A DNA stretch of 64,000 bases from Aquimonas sp046318115 (GTDB lineage Bacteria > Pseudomonadota > Gammaproteobacteria > Xanthomonadales > Xanthomonadaceae), in the NCBI GenBank assembly GCA_046318115.1, contig JBKCVA010000078.1, positions 62,001 to 126,000 on the forward strand. Reading direction: 5' to 3'. Positions 1 through 10,303 of the stretch are shown here, one piece after another. The notes below the pieces were generated by a model, which saw only the letters and a program-made list of their open reading frames with translations, was not told the DNA's origin and ran no database searches. Made by a program: the position numbers and the translations under genes. Within the stretch, counting starts at the first letter, position 1, and each line of letters opens with the position of its first letter.

Positions 1-1533
1 ATCGCGCCCGCGCCGGCGCTGGATTACCTGAGGCGAATTCTCACCGCGCGCGTCTATGAGGTCGCGCGCGAGTCCGAGCTGGACCATGCCCCGCGGCTGT
101 CGGCGCGGCTCGGCAATACGGTCTGGCTGAAGCGCGAGGACAACCAGGCGGTGTTCTCGTTCAAGCTGCGCGGTGCCTACAACAAGATGGTGCATCTCTC
201 GCCGGAGGCGCGCGCCCGCGGCGTGCTGGCGGCCTCGGCCGGCAACCATGCGCAGGGCCTGGCCTTGGCCGCGCGCAAGCTCGGCTGCCGGGCGGTGATC
301 GTGATGCCGGTGACCACGCCGGCAGTGAAGATCGAATCGGTGCGCCGGCACGGCGGCGAGAACGTCGAGGTGGTGCTGATCGGCGACTCCTACAGCGATG
401 CCGCCGCCCATGCCCGTGAGCTTGAGTGCACGCACGGCTACACCTTCGTGCATCCCTTCGATGATCCGGATGTGATTGCCGGGCAGGGCACGGTGGCGAT
501 GGAGATCCTGCGTCAGCACACCGGCCCGCTGCATGCCATCTTCGTGCCGATCGGCGGCGGCGGCATGGCCGCCGGCGTGGCGGCCTACGTCAAGGCGCTG
601 CGGCCGGAGGTGAAGGTGATCGGCGTGCAGACCGAAGACTCCGACGCCATGGCGCGTTCGCTCGAAGCGGGACAGCTGCTCACGCTCGATGACGTCGGCC
701 TGTTCTCCGACGGCACCGCGGTGAAGCGCGTCGGCGATGAGACCTTCCGCCTGTGCCGCCTGCATCTCGATGAGGTGCTGCGGGTCGATACCGACGCGCT
801 CTGTGCCGCGATCAAGGATGTGTTCGAGGACACCCGCAGCCTGCTTGAGCCCGCCGGTGCGTTGGCGATCGCTGGCCTTAAGCAGTACGTCGCGCGTGAG
901 GGCATCCGCGGCGAGGCGCTGGTGGCGGTGGCTTCGGGGGCGAACCTCAACTTCGACCGCATGCGCTTCGTCGCCGAGCGCGCCGACGTCGGCGAGCAGC
1001 GCGAGGCGCTGTTCGCGGTGACCATTCCGGAAGAGCGCGGCAGCTTCCGCCGCTTTGTGAACCTGCTGGGCGGGCGTGGCATCACCGAGTTCAACTACCG
1101 CATCGGCGATGCCTCGGCCGCGCATATCTTCGTCGGCATCAGCACGCGCGGGCCGCGCGAAGCCGAGGCGCTGGCGCGCGCCTTCGCCGACGAGGGCTTC
1201 CCCGCGCTCGACCTCACCCACGACGAGCTGGCCAAGCTGCATCTGCGGCACATGATCGGCGGACACTCGCCGCTGGCCCGCGACGAGCGCGTCTACCGCT
1301 TCGATTTCCCCGAGCGACCCGGCGCGCTGATCCGCTTTCTGTCGGCGATGAACCCGGACTGGAACATCAGCCTGTTCCACTACCGCAACCAGGGCGCCGA
1401 CTACGGGCGCATCCTGGTGGGCCTGCAGGTGCCCGAGAGCGATCGTCCGGCGTTCGACCGCTTTCTCGCCGGGCTGGGCTATCCGCACAGCAACGAGACC
1501 GAGAATCCGGCGTATCGGCTGCTGCTCGGCTGA
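1..1533 (+). CDS. ilvA: threonine ammonia-lyase, biosynthetic (5' end outside window)
   Basis: PLP-dependent cytosolic enzyme that deaminates L-threonine to 2-oxobutanoate, the first step of isoleucine synthesis. The frame is open to the left edge, so the true start lies outside. The first visible residues (LDYLRRILTARVYE) fit the usual beginning of long IlvA proteins, so only a few codons are probably missing. 510 residues are visible. The Schiff-base lysine is in SFKLRGAYNK (about residue 54), followed by the substrate loop ASAGNHAQG and the PLP-phosphate glycine loop PIGGGGMAAG. The last 180 or so residues hold two ACT-like regulatory segments (starting GSFRRFVNLLGGRG and RPGALIRFLS), which are typical of the isoleucine-inhibited biosynthetic form rather than the short catabolic TdcB. 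No other ilv gene is visible downstream. Confidence 0.95.
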   Translation: MAPAPALDYLRRILTARVYEVARESELDHAPRLSARLGNTVWLKREDNQAVFSFKLRGAYNKMVHLSPEARARGVLAASAGNHAQGLALAARKLGCRAVIVMPVTTPAVKIESVRRHGGENVEVVLIGDSYSDAAAHARELECTHGYTFVHPFDDPDVIAGQGTVAMEILRQHTGPLHAIFVPIGGGGMAAGVAAYVKALRPEVKVIGVQTEDSDAMARSLEAGQLLTLDDVGLFSDGTAVKRVGDETFRLCRLHLDEVLRVDTDALCAAIKDVFEDTRSLLEPAGALAIAGLKQYVAREGIRGEALVAVASGANLNFDRMRFVAERADVGEQREALFAVTIPEERGSFRRFVNLLGGRGITEFNYRIGDASAAHIFVGISTRGPREAEALARAFADEGFPALDLTHDELAKLHLRHMIGGHSPLARDERVYRFDFPERPGALIRFLSAMNPDWNISLFHYRNQGADYGRILVGLQVPESDRPAFDRFLAGLGYPHSNETENPAYRLLLG

Positions 1534-1641
1534 GACCCGGCGGCGATGGAGTGAACGGCCGCCCGTGTGCACTTGCAGCACGTCTTGTTTCGGCTAGGCT
1601 GGCGCCCACCTCGGGTCCAGCCAGTCGAGAAGGAGAGTGCC

Positions 1642-1947
1642 ATGAGCAGCCAGGGCAGCGTGTGCGGCATGAACCCGAATACCGGCCGCGTGGTAGTGCG
1701 CACCGAAGGCGGCTACACCGTGATGGACATCGAACGCGGCATCGTCGGCCCGCGCGATGTCCTGGCCGGGCGCATCACCGGCCCGGGCCGGGCCATCCTG
1801 ATCAACACCTCGCGCGAGTCCAGCGAAGTGACCGTGCGCGTGGAGGTCATCGATGCCGCGCTCGAGGTGGCGCGCGCGCTGCTGCACGAGGACGAGGTCG
1901 AGACCGATGTCGCCCGCGGCTGTGCGGAGGGCTCGGGGACGGCGTGA
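1642..1947 (+). CDS. small protein of unknown function (101 aa)
   Basis: I do not recognise this family. The ATG at 1642 is chosen because a strong ribosome site (AAGGAG) lies six bases before it; an in-frame upstream extension to 1567 has no such signal. The protein starts MSSQGSVCGMNPNTGRVVV. It has a beta-rich first 60 residues with many Gly and Val, then a helical segment (VEVIDAALEVARALLHEDE) and an acidic end. There is no signal peptide or membrane segment, so it is probably cytosolic. The N-terminal strand pattern could be a small barrel (OB or SH3-like), but that is only an impression. It follows ilvA by 108 bp in the same direction and could share its transcript or have its own promoter. 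Confidence 0.7.
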   Translation: MSSQGSVCGMNPNTGRVVVRTEGGYTVMDIERGIVGPRDVLAGRITGPGRAILINTSRESSEVTVRVEVIDAALEVARALLHEDEVETDVARGCAEGSGTA

Positions 1948-1953
1948 GGAGCC

Positions 1954-1970
1954 GGGATTCGGGATTCGGG
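1954..1970. repeat. GGGATTC heptamer tract (short)
   Basis: Two and a half copies of GGGATTC directly after the stop codon of the small gene. The same heptamer family recurs at 32607, 35568, 49641 (as AATCCCC) and 51450, always between genes. The rest of the 1948-2211 gap shows no gene. Confidence 0.6.
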
Positions 1971-2211
1971 AACAGCGGGCTTGTTCCCGGCCTCAGCTGC
2001 CACCGCCACCGCTACCGCCAGGGTCGCGCTTCGGGAGCGGCTTGAGGGCGTTGTCCTCCGGCCGCAACGAAGTCGGGCGCTCGTGTACGTAGGCGGCTCA
2101 TCAGCGAGCCGCGGTCGAAAGCTGCGGCCCTGACGCTGAATCAGCTTGCCTCTGCAGCGCTCTCCCGCTGCCAGCCGTTTGCCGTCGAACGCCGGACACG
2201 AGGATCCGCCG

Positions 2212-3714
2212 ATGCCTTTGCCTGACACCCTGGTCTTCCTGCACGGTTGGTCGGTGACCAGCACCGACACCTATGGCGGCCTGCCCGAGCGGCTCGCCGC
2301 CGAGTACGCCGCGCGCGGTCAAGCCCTGCAGCTGCGCGACATTCACCTCGGACGCTACGTGTCCTTTCACGACGAAGTGCGCATGGAGGACCTGGCGCGC
2401 GCCCTGCAGGCCGCCGTGGCGCGCGAACTCGGCGCGTTGATCCAGGCCGGCCGACGCTTCGCGGTGATCACCCACAGCACCGGCGGCCCGCTGGCCCGTG
2501 AGTGGTGGTGGCGCTACTACGCCCAGCCGCGCGGCGCCGTGCCGTGCCCGATGAGTCATCTGGTGATGCTGGCGCCGGCCAACTTCGGCAGTGCGCTGGC
2601 TCAACTTGGCAAGGGGCGGCTCAGCCGCATCAAGACCTTTGCGCAAGGCGTGGAGCCCGGTGCTGGCGTGCTCGACTGGCTGGAGCAAGGCAGCCCCGAA
2701 GCCTGGGCCTTGAACGAAGCCTGGTGCCGCGGTCGTTTCGGCGTGCCGGGCGGCGAGGACGGCCGCGGCGTGTATCCCTTTGTGCTCACCGGCCAGCGCA
2801 TCGACCGCAAGCTCTACGACCATCTGAACCCCTACACCGGCGAGAGCGGCAGCGATGGCGTCGTGCGCGTGGCCTCGGCCAATCTCAATGCCGCCTTGCT
2901 GGTGCTGGAGCAGGGGCGCAGCGGCGATCTGCAGCGTCTGGAGGCGGTCGGTGGCTTGAAACGCGCGCCGCGAACGGCGTTTCGACTGATGGCTGGCGCG
3001 GCGCACTCCGGCAAGGCGCACGGCATCCTGCGAAGCGTGTCGGCGACAGCCGGCGGGCAGGGCACCGAGACCGTGCAGGCCGTGCTGCGCTGTCTTGAGG
3101 TCGACTCCGGTGCCGCTTACGCCACGCTGTGCGATGCCTTCGAGCAGGAATCCGAGCGCGTCGAAGCGGCCGAGCGGGTCGAGATCGAAGCGGTGCCGGT
3201 GCTGCCCGATCGCGTGCATCTGCACGACCGCAGCAGCCTGGTGGTCTTCCGCCTGCAGGACAGCGAGGGCTACGCCCTCAAGGACTACGACCTCGTCCTC
3301 ACCGGTGCGCAGGACAGCCCCAATCTGCTGCCCGCGGGCTTCCTGCGCGACCGCCAGCGCAACAGCCGTCATCCGGGCACGCTGAGCTTTCTGTTCGACC
3401 ACGATCTGATGACCGGCTGCGCAGCCGTGCCCGATCCCCGTCGCGCCGGCGCCGAGCTGCGTGCGGCCCTGCCCGGCGTGGATCGACTGGGGCTGAAGCT
3501 CCGGCCGCGTCCGGAGCAGGGCTTCGTGCGCTATGCGCAGGCTGCGATCCAAGCCGAGCCTGCTCTGCTGCGGCAGGTGCTGCGGCCCAACCAGACCACC
3601 CTGGTCGACCTGCGGCTGAAACGTCTGGTCGACCGCGCCAACGTCGAGCTGGGCGGGGCGGGTGGCCAGCTCTCATTCAAGAGCGTGAAACCCGCTGGCG
3701 AGGCGGTGCCCTGA
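2212..3714 (+). CDS. alpha/beta hydrolase, lipase-like, with unassigned C-terminal region
   Basis: 500 aa. The ATG at 2212 follows a purine-rich GAGGAT ribosome site; the frame is open 22 codons further upstream without support. The N-terminal half looks like an alpha/beta hydrolase. DTLVFLHGWSV resembles the strand and oxyanion HG motif, and ITHSTGGPLAREWW holds the nucleophile elbow (Ser in H-S-T-G-G, about residue 88). This is followed by LVMLAPANFGSALA, as in PGAP1/lipase-like enzymes acting on esters. A His in AGAAHSGKAHGI (about residue 265) may complete the triad. From about residue 330 the protein becomes beta-rich (VHLHDRSSLVVFRLQDSEGY) and could be a non-catalytic sandwich domain. 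No signal peptide is seen, so a cytosolic location is likely. The substrate cannot be named. Confidence 0.75.
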   Translation: MPLPDTLVFLHGWSVTSTDTYGGLPERLAAEYAARGQALQLRDIHLGRYVSFHDEVRMEDLARALQAAVARELGALIQAGRRFAVITHSTGGPLAREWWWRYYAQPRGAVPCPMSHLVMLAPANFGSALAQLGKGRLSRIKTFAQGVEPGAGVLDWLEQGSPEAWALNEAWCRGRFGVPGGEDGRGVYPFVLTGQRIDRKLYDHLNPYTGESGSDGVVRVASANLNAALLVLEQGRSGDLQRLEAVGGLKRAPRTAFRLMAGAAHSGKAHGILRSVSATAGGQGTETVQAVLRCLEVDSGAAYATLCDAFEQESERVEAAERVEIEAVPVLPDRVHLHDRSSLVVFRLQDSEGYALKDYDLVLTGAQDSPNLLPAGFLRDRQRNSRHPGTLSFLFDHDLMTGCAAVPDPRRAGAELRAALPGVDRLGLKLRPRPEQGFVRYAQAAIQAEPALLRQVLRPNQTTLVDLRLKRLVDRANVELGGAGGQLSFKSVKPAGEAVP

Positions 3715-3777
3715 ATCCGGCGCCGAACGGCGACGGCGTCCCCGCCAAGGCTGCGATCCGCGTTCGAGTCGCCGTCG

Positions 3778-4863
3778 TCAGAACCCGTACTGCGCCCGCA
3801 CGGCCGTGAAGTGCCCGCTGTACTCGCCGGGTCGGCTGACGCGCAGGCTGCGATCCGCCTCGAACGTGCCGTAGTGCGCGCTGAACTGCCAGCGCGCGCC
3901 GACATACACCGTGGCGGCGGCGCCGAGCTGCGTCTGCGCCCCGAGTCCTGCGCTGCCGAGGTCGAAGTCGACCCGGCTGACGCGGGCGGCAAGCTCGAAC
4001 GCAAACGACTCGGCCTCGAACTTGGGTTTGCGCACCGCGCCGTCGCGCAGGCTGCGCGCGTGACCGCCGCTGAGCCAGCTGGCCTGCAGGTAGGCGCCTC
4101 GCCCCGTGGGGTCAGCGCCGGGCCGCTGTCCGCGTAGCGCGAACGCCTCGCTTTGCACGGTCCAGCTGCCGCGCAGCCAGGCGGCCTCAAGTCCCAGCCG
4201 TGCATTGCTGCCGACTGCCGAGAAGTTGCCCAGATCCAGCGGCGCCAGCGGCAGCAGCCGCGACTCCGGCCGCGCCCGCAGGCGCAGGCGCTCATCGTCG
4301 CGCTGCTCGTAGGCGGTGGCCACGCCGATGTGCAAGTCGGGCCGCGCCACGCTGAAACCTCGAAAGGCCACACCCGCGATGCCCGAGATCTGCTCGGTGA
4401 GGCCGGCATAGCCGCTGGCCTGCAGCTGCAGCCTGCCGAGCGGCTGCATCCACATCAGGCCGACGCGGCGGCCGATGGTGGAGGCGTCGTGGGCGATCGA
4501 GCGCTCCATCAGCGGCAGGTCGCGCGATGATCCCTGTTCGTCGAGCGAGAACGGCTGTTTGTACTGCCCGAAGCGCAGCTTGCCGGCCGCCACCGGCAGG
4601 TCGAGATAGAGGTCGGTCACAGTGCCGCTGGCGAAATCCCATTCGCCCTTGAGTTCGAGCCCCGAGGCGTGGCTGGCTTTCACGCTGACGCGGCTGCGTC
4701 GGGCGGCGTCCGCCTCGCCATCGAGATCGCCGCTCAAGCTGTATCGGCTGTAGTCATGCTGGAAATTGGCGCCGTAGCCGACGCTCCAGTCCGATGCACC
4801 GCACACGCGGGTCGAGGGCAGCAGGGCGACACTCAGACTCAGGACGAGGGGGCGGACACGCAT
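3778..4863 (-). CDS. outer-membrane porin, phosphate-selective porin O/P family
   Basis: 361 aa outer-membrane beta-barrel of the OprP/OprO-like family. The start at 4863 gives a clean signal peptide (MRVRPLVLSLSVALL, cleavage near CGASD). The mature protein alternates polar and aromatic residues, as in barrel strands. Family features seen are GELEWDFA-type KGEWDFASG, LRFGQYKQPFSLDEQGSSRD and FMERS-like PLMERSIAHD around residues 90-130, and a final barrel strand ending in Phe (VRAQYGF). A possible sigma-70-like AATAAT element lies about 35 bp upstream of the start on this strand. It stands alone, with no phosphate-regulon gene beside it, so the real substrate is open. It is convergent with the hydrolase gene and divergent from the cyclase gene. 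Confidence 0.85.
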   Translation of the reverse strand: MRVRPLVLSLSVALLPSTRVCGASDWSVGYGANFQHDYSRYSLSGDLDGEADAARRSRVSVKASHASGLELKGEWDFASGTVTDLYLDLPVAAGKLRFGQYKQPFSLDEQGSSRDLPLMERSIAHDASTIGRRVGLMWMQPLGRLQLQASGYAGLTEQISGIAGVAFRGFSVARPDLHIGVATAYEQRDDERLRLRARPESRLLPLAPLDLGNFSAVGSNARLGLEAAWLRGSWTVQSEAFALRGQRPGADPTGRGAYLQASWLSGGHARSLRDGAVRKPKFEAESFAFELAARVSRVDFDLGSAGLGAQTQLGAAATVYVGARWQFSAHYGTFEADRSLRVSRPGEYSGHFTAVRAQYGF

Positions 4864-5119
4864 GGTGAGGCTCGGTGTGGGAGAGGGTGGTTTCACAATT
4901 ATTGCACTTGGGTGTCTTATTCGTGACATCAGTGCCAGTGCCACAGCCCCAGTCCTAGCCACAGTCCTAGCCACAGCCAGCGCAGCCGTGAGGGCGTCGA
5001 GGGCGTCAGGCTGCCGAGCTCGCCGAACGTGGCAATGAGCCGCGCTGTCATCCGCTGTTCATCGAGGATTTGTCCCGGCGCGCTTGTAAAGCGGGCACGT
5101 TTCCTGCTTCGCTAAGGCC

Positions 5120-6781
5120 ATGCCGCGCGCCCTGATTTGCCTGATGTTCTGTCTACTGTTGAGCGGTCTCGTGCGGACGGCGGCCGCGGGCGAACTCGCG
5201 TTGGATGTGCGCGTGCAGCCGCACGCGCCGGCTGAGGCATCTCAGGCCCGGACCTTGAGTCACCCCGGCTGGCGCAACCGGATACTGTCCAGTGCCGCAC
5301 CGCGTGCAACGCTGCTCATCCGTCCACGGTCGGGCGAGTGGCCGCGCGGCGCGTGGGTGCTGCAGCTTCGGATCTCCCCCTTGCATCGCGTACAGCTCGA
5401 GGTGGGGGATCAGCGCACCGCCTGGACACGTGGCCTGAACCCGCAGCCGGGCGTGCCTGCCGGACACGGCGATGTCGCTTTCGCACTGGCTGAACTGCCC
5501 ACCGACGGCGCGCCCCTGCGCGTGCATCTCGATGCCCGCGGCGTGCTCGCATCCACCGTGGCCGTGCGCCTGTTGCCGGACGCGGTATACCGCGCGGAGG
5601 ATGCCGCCTGGCTCGCCTATGCCGGCGCCACGCTTGCGGTGATGCTCGCGATGGCAACGATGGCGCTGTTGTTTGCCGCCTACCTGCGCGATTCCAGTTT
5701 CCTCTGGTACGCAGGCTATCTCCTGGCCTACGTTTGGATACTCGGGCTGCAGAGCGGCTTTCTCGCCTCGCCTTTTGGCCTGAGCTTCCCCGCCGAGGGC
5801 GGCCCGCTGTCCGGGCGCGTGGCGACCGCCGCGGCGGTCGCCTGCGCGGCCATGTTTCTCGACCGTTTCGCCCACCTGAGCGTGTATGCCCCGCGTCTGC
5901 GCCGCGGCCTGCACGGCCTCGCCGGCGCCATCGTGCTGACCAGCCTCGCCTCGCTGCTGCCCGTGCCCCAGCTGGTGCAGATCGCCCGCGCATTGACCAA
6001 TCCCCTGATCATCCTTGGTGGGCCGCTGCTGCTGGTGACGGCCCTGTGGGCCGCGGCGCGCGGCTCGCGCTACGCCCTGATCTTCACGATTGGCTGGGCG
6101 CCGCTGCTGGTGGTCACGGTCATGGGCAGCCTGCAGATGTTCGGCTTGTTCAGCGATTGGCTGTGGCTGGACAACGCCGGCATGGCGGCGGGTGCGTTCG
6201 AGGCGCTGGTGCTTTCGGCAGGCTTGGCCTACCGAAGCATGGAACTGCGCCGCGACCGTGACTCGGCCCGGTTACTCGCCGATGTCGATCCGCTCACCGG
6301 CCTGCTCAACCGGCGCGCATGGAGCGAGCGAGCGCGACTGCTGATGGTGGATTCGCCTGACCCGCTGACCGTGCTCTTCATCGACCTCGATCACTTCAAG
6401 GCGCTGAACGATCTCCACGGTCACGACCTGGGCGATCGCGCCCTCGCGGCTGTCGCCGCCTGCCTCAAGCGCGGTCTTCGCGCCAAGGATCTGCTGGGGC
6501 GCCACGGCGGCGAGGAGATGGTGGTGGCGCTGCCCGGTTGCGACCTCGATGCCGCCGCTCGCATCGCTGAACAGTTGCGCCGCGCGGCGTCCAACCTGCG
6601 CATGTCCACGGCGGATGGTGCGAAGGGCGAATCGCCACGACTCACCCTCAGCATTGGCGTCGCCCGCCAGCGCCAGGGCGAGTCTCTCGAATCCCTGGTC
6701 CGTCGCGCTGACGCGGCGATGTACACCGCCAAGCGGGGCGGGCGCGATCGGGTGGCGGTGGATCGCGAAGCCTTTGGTTGA
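5120..6781 (+). CDS. membrane-bound diguanylate cyclase with 7TMR-DISM sensor region
   Basis: 553 aa inner-membrane enzyme that should make cyclic di-GMP from two GTP. It has a signal peptide or first membrane segment (MPRALICLMFCLLLSGL), a periplasmic domain to about residue 165, then about seven hydrophobic segments between 170 and 375 (7TMR-DISM type). A GGDEF domain follows from about 395 (ADVDPLTGLLNRRAW). The active-site loop reads RHGGEEMVVAL, i.e. GGEEM. A Glu at the third position is a known active variant, so activity is likely. FIDLDHFKALND carries the metal-binding Asp and nucleotide contacts. An RxxD inhibitory-site motif is not evident before the loop (LKRGLRAKDLLG has R-A-K-D, which would qualify). 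The signal sensed by the periplasmic domain is unknown. Confidence 0.93.
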   Translation: MPRALICLMFCLLLSGLVRTAAAGELALDVRVQPHAPAEASQARTLSHPGWRNRILSSAAPRATLLIRPRSGEWPRGAWVLQLRISPLHRVQLEVGDQRTAWTRGLNPQPGVPAGHGDVAFALAELPTDGAPLRVHLDARGVLASTVAVRLLPDAVYRAEDAAWLAYAGATLAVMLAMATMALLFAAYLRDSSFLWYAGYLLAYVWILGLQSGFLASPFGLSFPAEGGPLSGRVATAAAVACAAMFLDRFAHLSVYAPRLRRGLHGLAGAIVLTSLASLLPVPQLVQIARALTNPLIILGGPLLLVTALWAAARGSRYALIFTIGWAPLLVVTVMGSLQMFGLFSDWLWLDNAGMAAGAFEALVLSAGLAYRSMELRRDRDSARLLADVDPLTGLLNRRAWSERARLLMVDSPDPLTVLFIDLDHFKALNDLHGHDLGDRALAAVAACLKRGLRAKDLLGRHGGEEMVVALPGCDLDAAARIAEQLRRAASNLRMSTADGAKGESPRLTLSIGVARQRQGESLESLVRRADAAMYTAKRGGRDRVAVDREAFG

Positions 6782-6804
6782 CCGGTGTTGCAACGGACGC
6801 GGGC

Positions 6805-8102
6805 CTACAGACGTCCTGCGCGCTTCATCGCCAGGTAGTGGTCGACCAGCGCGCCGGGCAGCTGGCTGGCGGTGACGTCGAGCACGGTCGCCCCCTGTGC
6901 GCGAAGCGCCCCATGCACACGCTGCCGCAGGTCGAGATACTGGGCGGCGGCGCTGGCTTCGAGGGCGGTGTCGACGCGCTCGGGTCGCTGCTCGATCAGC
7001 TCGTCGAGCATCGCTTCGCGCAGGCTGGCGACGCAGACCAGGTGGCGCCGCTGCAGCTGGCGCACGCCCGCCAGCAGGTCCTCGATGTCCTCGTCGCGAG
7101 CGTTGGTGACGATCAGCACGAGTGCGCGGCGCGGCTGGCGCGCGCCCAGCTGCATCGCGGCCTCGATGTAGTCGGTGGCCACCGGCTGCGGCTGCAGGTC
7201 GTAGACCGTGTCGAGCAGGCGGTCGATTGCGCCCAGGCCGCGGGCTGGCGGCATCCAGCGCGATTCGCCGCCACTGGCCATCAGGCCCACCGAGTCGCCC
7301 TGGCGCAGGGCGATGAAGGCGACCAGCAGGCTGGCGTTCAAGGCGTGGTCGAAGTGGCTGAGGCTGCCGTCGTGCGCGAGCATCCGGCGGCCAGTGTCGA
7401 CCAGCAGCACCACCTGCTGGTTGCGCTCGTCCTGGTAATCGCGCGAGATCAGCTTCTGTGCCCGGCGGGTGGCCTTCCAGTCGATCTGGCGCAGGCTGTC
7501 GCCGGTGCGGTACTCGCGCAGCTGATGGAACTCGGTGCCCTCGCCGCGGCGGCGGTGCTGGTGCGCGCCGATGACGCGGCTGGCGCGGTCGGTGCCGACC
7601 AGGGCGAGGTGGCTGACGCGGGCGAAGTCCGGGTAGACGCGAACGGCGCTGCGCAGGGCCTGGGTCATCCGCCGCGTCCACAGCCGCCAGGGTGAATGCA
7701 GCCGCAGGGCGCAGCCCTCGAAATGGGCGGCGCCGCGCTGCTGCGGATGCAGGGTGTAGGCGAGCACGCTGCGCCCCTGAGCGGGCAGGCTGAGGCGCTG
7801 CGGAAGATTCTCCACAGTCCACTGCGCGGGGTGCAGGTCGAAGACCTCGAGACGCTGCCCTTCGAGCCCGCCACTCACCGCCAGCTCGACCGTCAGCGGA
7901 TGCCCGACCGCCACCACGCGCGGCAGCCGGCGCTCCACCTCCGGCACTGGCAGCAGGCGCAAGCGCGCAACGTCGATGGCCGCCAGCGCGAGCACGAAGA
8001 CGCTGGCGCCCAGCAGGGGGCCAGGGCCGGACAGACCGAACGCGAGCGCCGCGCCCGGCAGGGCGAGCAGGCCCAGCGCCAGCACCAGCAGGCGGGTGGG
8101 CC

Positions 8103-8106
<4 letters not shown>
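6805..8106 (-). CDS. DUF58 domain-containing protein
   Basis: 433 aa, last gene of the six-gene operon. It starts with GTG at 8106, overlapping the stop of the MoxR gene (GTGA), which indicates translational coupling. Two hydrophobic segments at residues 1-45 anchor it in the membrane. The DUF58 signature is at about residues 185-250: GTEFHQLREYRTGDSLRQID and then WKATRRAQKLISRDYQDERN. It leads into a von Willebrand A-like fold (VVLLVDTGRRM). DUF58 proteins are regularly encoded beside MoxR AAA+ ATPases and are thought to be partners or substrates of these chaperone-like ATPases; the molecular role is not settled. Convergent with the diguanylate cyclase gene, 23 bp apart. Confidence 0.92.
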
Positions 8107-9100
<994 letters not shown>

Positions 9101-9104
<4 letters not shown>

Positions 9105-10303
9105 GGGCGGGTGCTCAGTCGATGAAGGATGCGCACCGTCTCGGCCAGTGCGGCCGGGCGGTCGATGCCGAGGCCGAACAGGGCCTGTTCGACGGCAGGG
9201 ATGGAGAGCCCGTGGCGCGCGGCCAGGGCCTGGGCCAGGTCGCGCGCGGGCAGGGCGGCGATTTCCGGAGAGGACAGCGCCAGCCGCTGCAGCACGCGTT
9301 GGCGCAGAGGCTTCAGCAGCGCGCTGCCCTGGCGCCGTCGCAGCGCCAGCTCGGCGGCTGCACGCAGATGCTCGCGCAGGGCGCGACGCGGCTGCGCCAC
9401 GTCCGGCTGCAGCGGCCCGAAGCGCTGGCTGCGCAGCCACAGCCAGGCGAGCAGGGCGAGCAGCAGGGGCAGCAGGATCGGCCAGCCATGACGGACGATC
9501 AGAACGTGCAGGGGCGGCAGGTCGGCCGAATAGACCAGCAGCACCTCAGGCTCGGCTTCCAGCGCAGGCGCCAGCAGCTGCCATGCGAGTGCGGCATGGC
9601 TGTGCGAGCGCAGCGCGCGCGTTTCCAGAAAGCCAAGATCACTGGCGAACGTTATGCGTCCCGCCCCGTGCGGCAGGCGCGCCAGCAGCCAACCGTCCTT
9701 CGCATTGCCCCAGCTCCAGTCGAAGCGGGCGTCGTCGAAGCTCTCCCCCGCCAGCAGGCGCAGCGAGGCGCACCACTCCGTTTCGCGGCCGCGCAAGGCA
9801 TCCAGGTCGAACAGGTCCTCCAGCGCGGGCAGCTCGGGAGCGCCGCCACGGGCGCGCTTGGCCGCCTTCTGCGCAGCCGCTGGCACTGCGTAGTTCCACT
9901 CGATGCAGCTGTAGCCCGGCACTGTGAACAGATCGAAGAAGCCCAGCAGCGGAGCCGAATCGTCTTCGCCGGGCGGCAGCGCCACCACCAGTTCGCCACC
10001 GGCATGGACCCAGTCGAGCAGCTTGTCATTGGCGTTTCCCGACAGCCCGCGCACGTCGCCGCTCATCACGACGAGGCCCGGCGGCCTGGGCAAGGTATCG
10101 GCGCGGAACACCGCCTGGGTATCGACCGTGAGCCCGCGCGCGCGCAGCACCTGCTGCAGACCGTACAGCGGGTTGATGCGCGCCTCGCCGCTCAGGGGCA
10201 GCGCGCGGGTGACTTCCTTGAGTTCGAAGGTTCGCCACCACCACACGCCAAGTGCGGTGAGGACCAGCAGCAACAGGCCGACGATCAGATGACTGCGGTT
10301 CAT
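9101..10303 (-). CDS. DUF4350 domain-containing membrane protein
   Basis: 400 aa. One N-terminal membrane segment (LIVGLLLLVLTALGVWWW) is followed by a DUF4350-type domain. Its segments NPLYGLQQVLRARGLTVD and LVVMSGDVRG...LLDWVHAGGELVVAL look like a GATase1/Rossmann-like fold lacking an obvious catalytic site. A second membrane segment near residue 275 (ILLPLLLALLAWLWL) precedes a helical cytoplasmic tail. Start (10303) and stop (9101) both overlap neighbours by four bases (ATGA). DUF4350 has no established function; it recurs in MoxR/DUF58/DUF4129 gene clusters in distant phyla, which is the main clue to its job. Confidence 0.85.

Noticed and set aside
6272..7822. 516-codon minus-strand frame across the cyclase/DUF58 junction
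   Set aside because: Arg/Pro/Ala-rich shadow crossing two real genes on opposite strands.
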